Program-made: the position numbers and the translations under genes
Shown: one piece after another, positions 34,130-36,895 of the stretch
How the letters are laid out: each line of letters starts with the position of its first letter
Position numbering within the stretch: the first letter of the stretch is position 1
Notes under the pieces: model-generated
The model's input: the letters and a program-made list of their open reading frames with translations, nothing else
Database searches by the model: none
Told to the model about the DNA's origin: nothing
Assembly (NCBI GenBank): GCA_900107365.1
Contig: FNPS01000019.1
Span: forward strand, 1 to 36,895
Reading direction: 5' to 3'
From: Flavobacterium aquidurense
GTDB taxonomy: Bacteria > Bacteroidota > Bacteroidia > Flavobacteriales > Flavobacteriaceae
Length of the DNA stretch: 36,895 nucleotides

Positions 34130-34227
34130 TAGTTTTAAAGTCAGACTTTATAGGGTTACCTTTTATCATTTATATTCGTTCAAAATTATACAAGGTTAGT
34201 CCTAATGTCTTTCGGGATTCTTCAGTG
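34130..34227 (+). repeat. Decayed RAYT-type right end
   Basis: TTAGTTTTAAAGTC, then AGACTTT, a TTTATATTCGTT stretch and TCTTTCGGGATT follow the order seen in the right end of the RAYT element (13119-13212), with many mismatches. The hairpin AAAGTC-A-GACTTT (34137-34149) is intact. No left end or gene goes with it. Confidence 0.5.
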
Positions 34228-34259
34228 GTACCAATTAATTCCTCGAAGAACAGGATTAC

Positions 34260-34277
34260 TATAGTTTTAAAACTATA
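34260..34277. repeat. Perfect 18-base palindrome
   Basis: TATAGTTTTAAAACTATA is its own reverse complement. It is 42 bases upstream of the longer hairpin at 34320-34358. It may be an operator or a relic of a mobile element. Confidence 0.5.
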
Positions 34278-34319
34278 ATAGTCCCAAAACGTTATGCCGC
34301 ATTACTTATGGTAACTATC

Positions 34320-34358
34320 AATTACCACTTATAATTCTGACTTTTATAAGTGGTAATT
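34320..34358. repeat. 15-bp perfect hairpin upstream of the peptidase gene
   Basis: AATTACCACTTATAA and TTATAAGTGGTAATT pair perfectly across a 9-base loop, 132 bases before the M13 start codon. No T run follows on either strand, so it is unlikely to be a simple terminator. A binding site or a structured leader would fit. Confidence 0.6.
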
Positions 34359-34490
34359 CTAACAAAAACTTTAGAATTAAAAACTGAATTCGTATATTGT
34401 TCTGCTAAAATTAACTATGCAAAGCATATACATTTTAAAATATTGCCCTCAAACGTTTTTCAGTTCATTTTAATAGAAATCATCCAGATT

Positions 34491-36503
34491 ATGAAAAAAT
34501 CATTAGTGCTCTTCATTGCGTTCTTAGCTTTTACAGCGTGCTCAAAACATCAAGGAAAAAAGAATATTGCGATCACCGGAATAGATTCTACATTGCGACC
34601 TGGTAATGATTTTTTTAAATATGTAAATGGCAAATGGTATGATTCTGTACAAATACCGGCATCTCAAGCTGGAGTTGGTGCCTATATGTTTATGAATTAC
34701 CCACAGCGAATGCGCCTGCAAGGAATATTGGACAGCATTTCACAAAGCAAGAATCCGGCAGGAAGTATAGCACAAAAGGTAGGCGACTTTTATGCATCAG
34801 GTATGGATACCGTAACCATTGACAAACGGGGTTATGCACCTATCAAACCGTTACTTGCCAAAATTGATGCAATTAGCGATTTACCATCCTTAATGAATTT
34901 TGTGGTTAATGAAGAGAAATTGGGCAATTCTTCTATTATAGGTTTTGGAGTATCACCTGATGAAAAAAACAGCAGTATGAATATTGCTCAAATCTATCAA
35001 ACGGGTATCGGTTTGCCTGACAGGGACTATTATTTCAAATCAGATTCATCAACTGTTGCTATACAGGAAGCTTACAAAAAATACCTTACTACCTTATTTC
35101 AACAAACAGGAAGTAATGCCCAGCAGGCTACATCCAATGCTGCTTTGGTTTACGATATTGACAAGCAATTCGCCGTTTCGCATAAAACAAAAGTGGAACT
35201 TCGTGATGTGCAGGCAAATTATAATAAAATAGCTGTGGCAGATCTTGTAAAAAGACATTCCAATATTGACTGGACTACTTTTTTGAATAAATTAGGTGCT
35301 AAAACTGATTTCATTAATGTAGGGCAACCTGCCTATTATGATGCCCTTAATAAACTCTTAAAAACCATCCCTATTAATAGTTGGAAAATTTATCTGAAAG
35401 CAAATTCTATAGAAAGATACGCAGATGATTTAAGTAAACCTTTTGTCGATGCCTCATTTGAGTATACCAAAGTGCTTTCTGGTCAGGCTGTTCAAAAATC
35501 ACGTGGCGAAAAAATGGCTAGTGTTCTTGACACCTACCTGGGCGAAGCATTAGGTCAATTGTATGTAAAGAAATATTTTTCGGAAGATGCTAAAAAACGT
35601 ATGTTAACTCTCGTGAACAATTTGCAAAAAGCTTATGCGGTAAGAATTGATAAATTAGAATGGATGAGTCAAAGTACAAAACAAAAAGCTAAAGAAAAAT
35701 TGGCAGCCATGACCAAGAAAATAGGATATCCTGATAAATGGAAAGATTATAGCAATGTACATATAGCCAGGGATACCTATTTTGAGAATATGGTTTCGGC
35801 CGCAACAGCTGCCTATCAATTTGAATTGGCAAAATTGGGCAAACCAGTCGATAAATCAGAATGGTATACTACAGTTCCAACCGTTACGGCCTATAATAAT
35901 CCTACTGCAAATGAAATTGTTTTTCCGGCAGGTATTTTACAAGCCCCTTATTTTGATAATAATGCAGATGATGCGCTTAATTATGGAGGAATCGGAATGG
36001 TTATAGGCCACGAAATAACCCATACTTTTGATGATCAGGGAGCTCAATACGACAAAGATGGCAATTTAAAAAACTGGTGGACAAAAGAGGATTATGCTAA
36101 GTTTAAGTCAAAAATACAACAGGTTATCAATTTGTACAGTACCTACACCGTTTTAGACAATCTACACATTAATGGTGCAATGACAGTTGGCGAAAATACG
36201 GCGGATATTGCCGGAATCGCAGTTGCTTATGATGCTTTTAAAATGACCCAGGAAGGACAAGGGAATACAAAAATTGATGGTTTTACTCCAGACCAACGCT
36301 TTTTCATTTCGATAGCCAAAATATGGAGAGTAAAAATGAAAGACGAGTTCCTGCGTTTGTGGATTAACAATAATCCACATTCTCCACCAAATTGGCGTGT
36401 TAATGGTCCTCTAATGAATACTACACCTTTTTATGAAGCATTTAAGGTACAATCTGGAGATAAAATGTTTTTACCGAAGAAAGACAGAATAACGATTTGG
36501 TAA
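34491..36503 (+). CDS. M13-family (neprilysin-like) zinc metallopeptidase lipoprotein
   Basis: The ATG at 34491 opens a lipoprotein signal peptide (MKKSLVLFIAFLAFTACSKH, lipid on C17). An in-frame ATG at 34350 lies inside the upstream hairpin. The 670-residue protein has the M13 N-terminal domain and the peptidase domain with zinc site H507-E508-x-x-H511 (GHEITHTFDDQGAQY) and third-ligand motif E568-N-T-A-D572. NAFY/A-type residues (NPTANEIVFPAGILQAPYFD) and the C-terminal FKVQSGDKMFLP also match the family. It should cleave oligopeptides in the periplasm or at the cell surface. The gene is complete and stands alone. A MITE-like element begins 3 bases after its stop and provides its terminator. 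Confidence 0.92.
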   Translation: MKKSLVLFIAFLAFTACSKHQGKKNIAITGIDSTLRPGNDFFKYVNGKWYDSVQIPASQAGVGAYMFMNYPQRMRLQGILDSISQSKNPAGSIAQKVGDFYASGMDTVTIDKRGYAPIKPLLAKIDAISDLPSLMNFVVNEEKLGNSSIIGFGVSPDEKNSSMNIAQIYQTGIGLPDRDYYFKSDSSTVAIQEAYKKYLTTLFQQTGSNAQQATSNAALVYDIDKQFAVSHKTKVELRDVQANYNKIAVADLVKRHSNIDWTTFLNKLGAKTDFINVGQPAYYDALNKLLKTIPINSWKIYLKANSIERYADDLSKPFVDASFEYTKVLSGQAVQKSRGEKMASVLDTYLGEALGQLYVKKYFSEDAKKRMLTLVNNLQKAYAVRIDKLEWMSQSTKQKAKEKLAAMTKKIGYPDKWKDYSNVHIARDTYFENMVSAATAAYQFELAKLGKPVDKSEWYTTVPTVTAYNNPTANEIVFPAGILQAPYFDNNADDALNYGGIGMVIGHEITHTFDDQGAQYDKDGNLKNWWTKEDYAKFKSKIQQVINLYSTYTVLDNLHINGAMTVGENTADIAGIAVAYDAFKMTQEGQGNTKIDGFTPDQRFFISIAKIWRVKMKDEFLRLWINNNPHSPPNWRVNGPLMNTTPFYEAFKVQSGDKMFLPKKDRITIW

Positions 36504-36506
36504 TTT

Positions 36507-36786
36507 CGCTCTTCGAAGTGTTCCCATGAAAAACTGCGCAAATGCCTCCGTGAACTTTGCGCAGTTTTTTTGGTTTCTTAGGGAATATAAATTTTATAAA
36601 AGTCTCCAGACTTTTTACGATTAGTTCTTGTTATTGTCTTGTGTTTTTTTACATTCAGAAAAAATAGTCTACGAAAATTGGCTTTAAAGTCTGAGACTTT
36701 ATGAAGTTTCTGTTTCAATTATATTTGTTTAAAATGGCGCAAAGTCAGAAACATTTGCAGCGTAAAGAAGAACACTTCGTAGAGCG
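36507..36786. mobile_element. MITE-like derivative of the RAYT element
   Basis: This 280-bp element has 17-base terminal inverted repeats, CGCTCTTCGAAGTGTTC and GAACACTTCGTAGAGCG (one mismatch). Its left part matches the RAYT left end at 12347-12480 (the same CATGAAAA, TGCGCAAA hairpin and CTTTTTACGATTA order). Its right part matches the RAYT right end at 13121-13183 (TTTAAAGTC, then ATTTGTTT and GGCGCAAAGTCAG). The transposase gene is absent. Internal hairpins AAAGTCT/AGACTTT are perfect at 36598-36613 and 36686-36700. It could be mobilised in trans. Confidence 0.7.
36531..36571 (+). terminator. Terminator supplied by the MITE-like element
   Basis: AACTGCGCAAA and TTTGCGCAGTT form a perfect 11-bp stem with a 13-base loop, followed by a T run. 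It starts 28 bases after the M13 peptidase stop and so would end that transcript. Confidence 0.75.
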
Positions 36787-36895
36787 TCGGTTTTTCTTAT
36801 TAGCGGGAAGCATTCAAATATCTAACCAAATAATTGAAGGTTTTTACGAAATAATTTTAATTTGTAAACTTTAAAAACATCAAGTTTGAAAGTAA
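36787..36895. other. Unassigned right edge
   Basis: The last 109 bases are AT-rich, with no start codon followed by an open frame that could be assigned and no clear hairpin. They may be a promoter region of the next gene outside the window. Confidence 0.3.

Larger units (their letters stand above)
33782..34490. other. Palindrome-rich gene-free region
   Basis: About 700 bases hold no credible gene. A minus-strand tRNA-Glu promoter is at 33801-33831. A decayed RAYT-type end is at about 34130-34227. A perfect 18-base palindrome lies at 34260-34277 and a 15-bp hairpin at 34320-34358. The remaining 130 bases lead to the M13 gene. The chain of inverted repeats suggests an old mobile-element graveyard. 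Confidence 0.5.

Noticed and set aside
34350..34490. N-terminal extension of the M13 peptidase from an upstream ATG
   Set aside because: It would begin in a 15-bp hairpin and precede a good lipoprotein signal peptide at 34491.

Overview
The window is AT-rich and looks like the chromosome of a Flavobacterium or a close relative (Bacteroidota, Flavobacteriaceae). The evidence is a type IX secretion (T9SS) type A sorting tail, TAnnTTTG-type -7 promoter motifs instead of sigma70 boxes, few Shine-Dalgarno sequences, signal peptides ending in AQ, and the gene families themselves. No replication origin, rRNA or CRISPR array was seen.

Region 1 (about 0.4-11.9 kb, + strand) is a tandem surface/secretion cassette. 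It has a decayed fibre-gene tail, four intact paralogous fibre-like secreted proteins, a tiny T9SS cargo with a YD-type motif, a 2172-residue SpvB/FG-GAP/YD-repeat/RHS protein with a unique C-terminal tip, and a small membrane protein placed like an immunity gene. The four fibre genes fall into two C-terminal types in A-B-B-A order, with unrelated middles.

Region 2 (11.9-13.5 kb) is a repeat patchwork. It holds two direct-repeat units, a RAYT-type Y1 transposase between inverted hairpin-bearing ends, a decayed initiator-tRNA copy and an intact initiator tRNA. A transposase-less 280-bp relative of the RAYT element, with 17-bp terminal inverted repeats, sits 3 bp after the stop codon of the last gene (36.5 kb). 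Another decayed end is at 34.1 kb.

Region 3 (13.8-15.3 kb, - strand) is a membrane GT39/ArnT-like glycosyltransferase.

Region 4 (15.5-26.5 kb, + strand) is a mannoside-degradation locus: a LacI-type regulator, a GH2 beta-mannosidase, two GH92 alpha-mannosidases, a GH125 alpha-mannosidase and a ROK sugar kinase. Three near-palindromic sites centred on CG flank the regulator. A strong intrinsic terminator stands between the third site and the enzyme genes. The beta-mannosidase appears to lack two whole beta-sandwich domains while keeping its catalytic residues. Together the enzymes could take high-mannose glycans down to mannose for intracellular phosphorylation. No SusC/SusD pair or transporter is present here.

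Region 5 (26.5-31.7 kb, - strand) is a stress/detoxification-type run: a GNAT acetyltransferase, pirin, YceI, two isochorismatase-fold hydrolases separated by a 43-nt ATT microsatellite, an AraC regulator and a Tet(X)-like FAD monooxygenase. A Crp/Fnr-like regulator follows at 32 kb.

Region 6 (32.7-36.9 kb) holds a homocysteine S-methyltransferase-family gene, tRNA-Glu, a palindrome-rich gap, an M13 metallopeptidase lipoprotein and the MITE-like element.

All family calls come from reading motifs by eye and from memory of the families. No database search was run.
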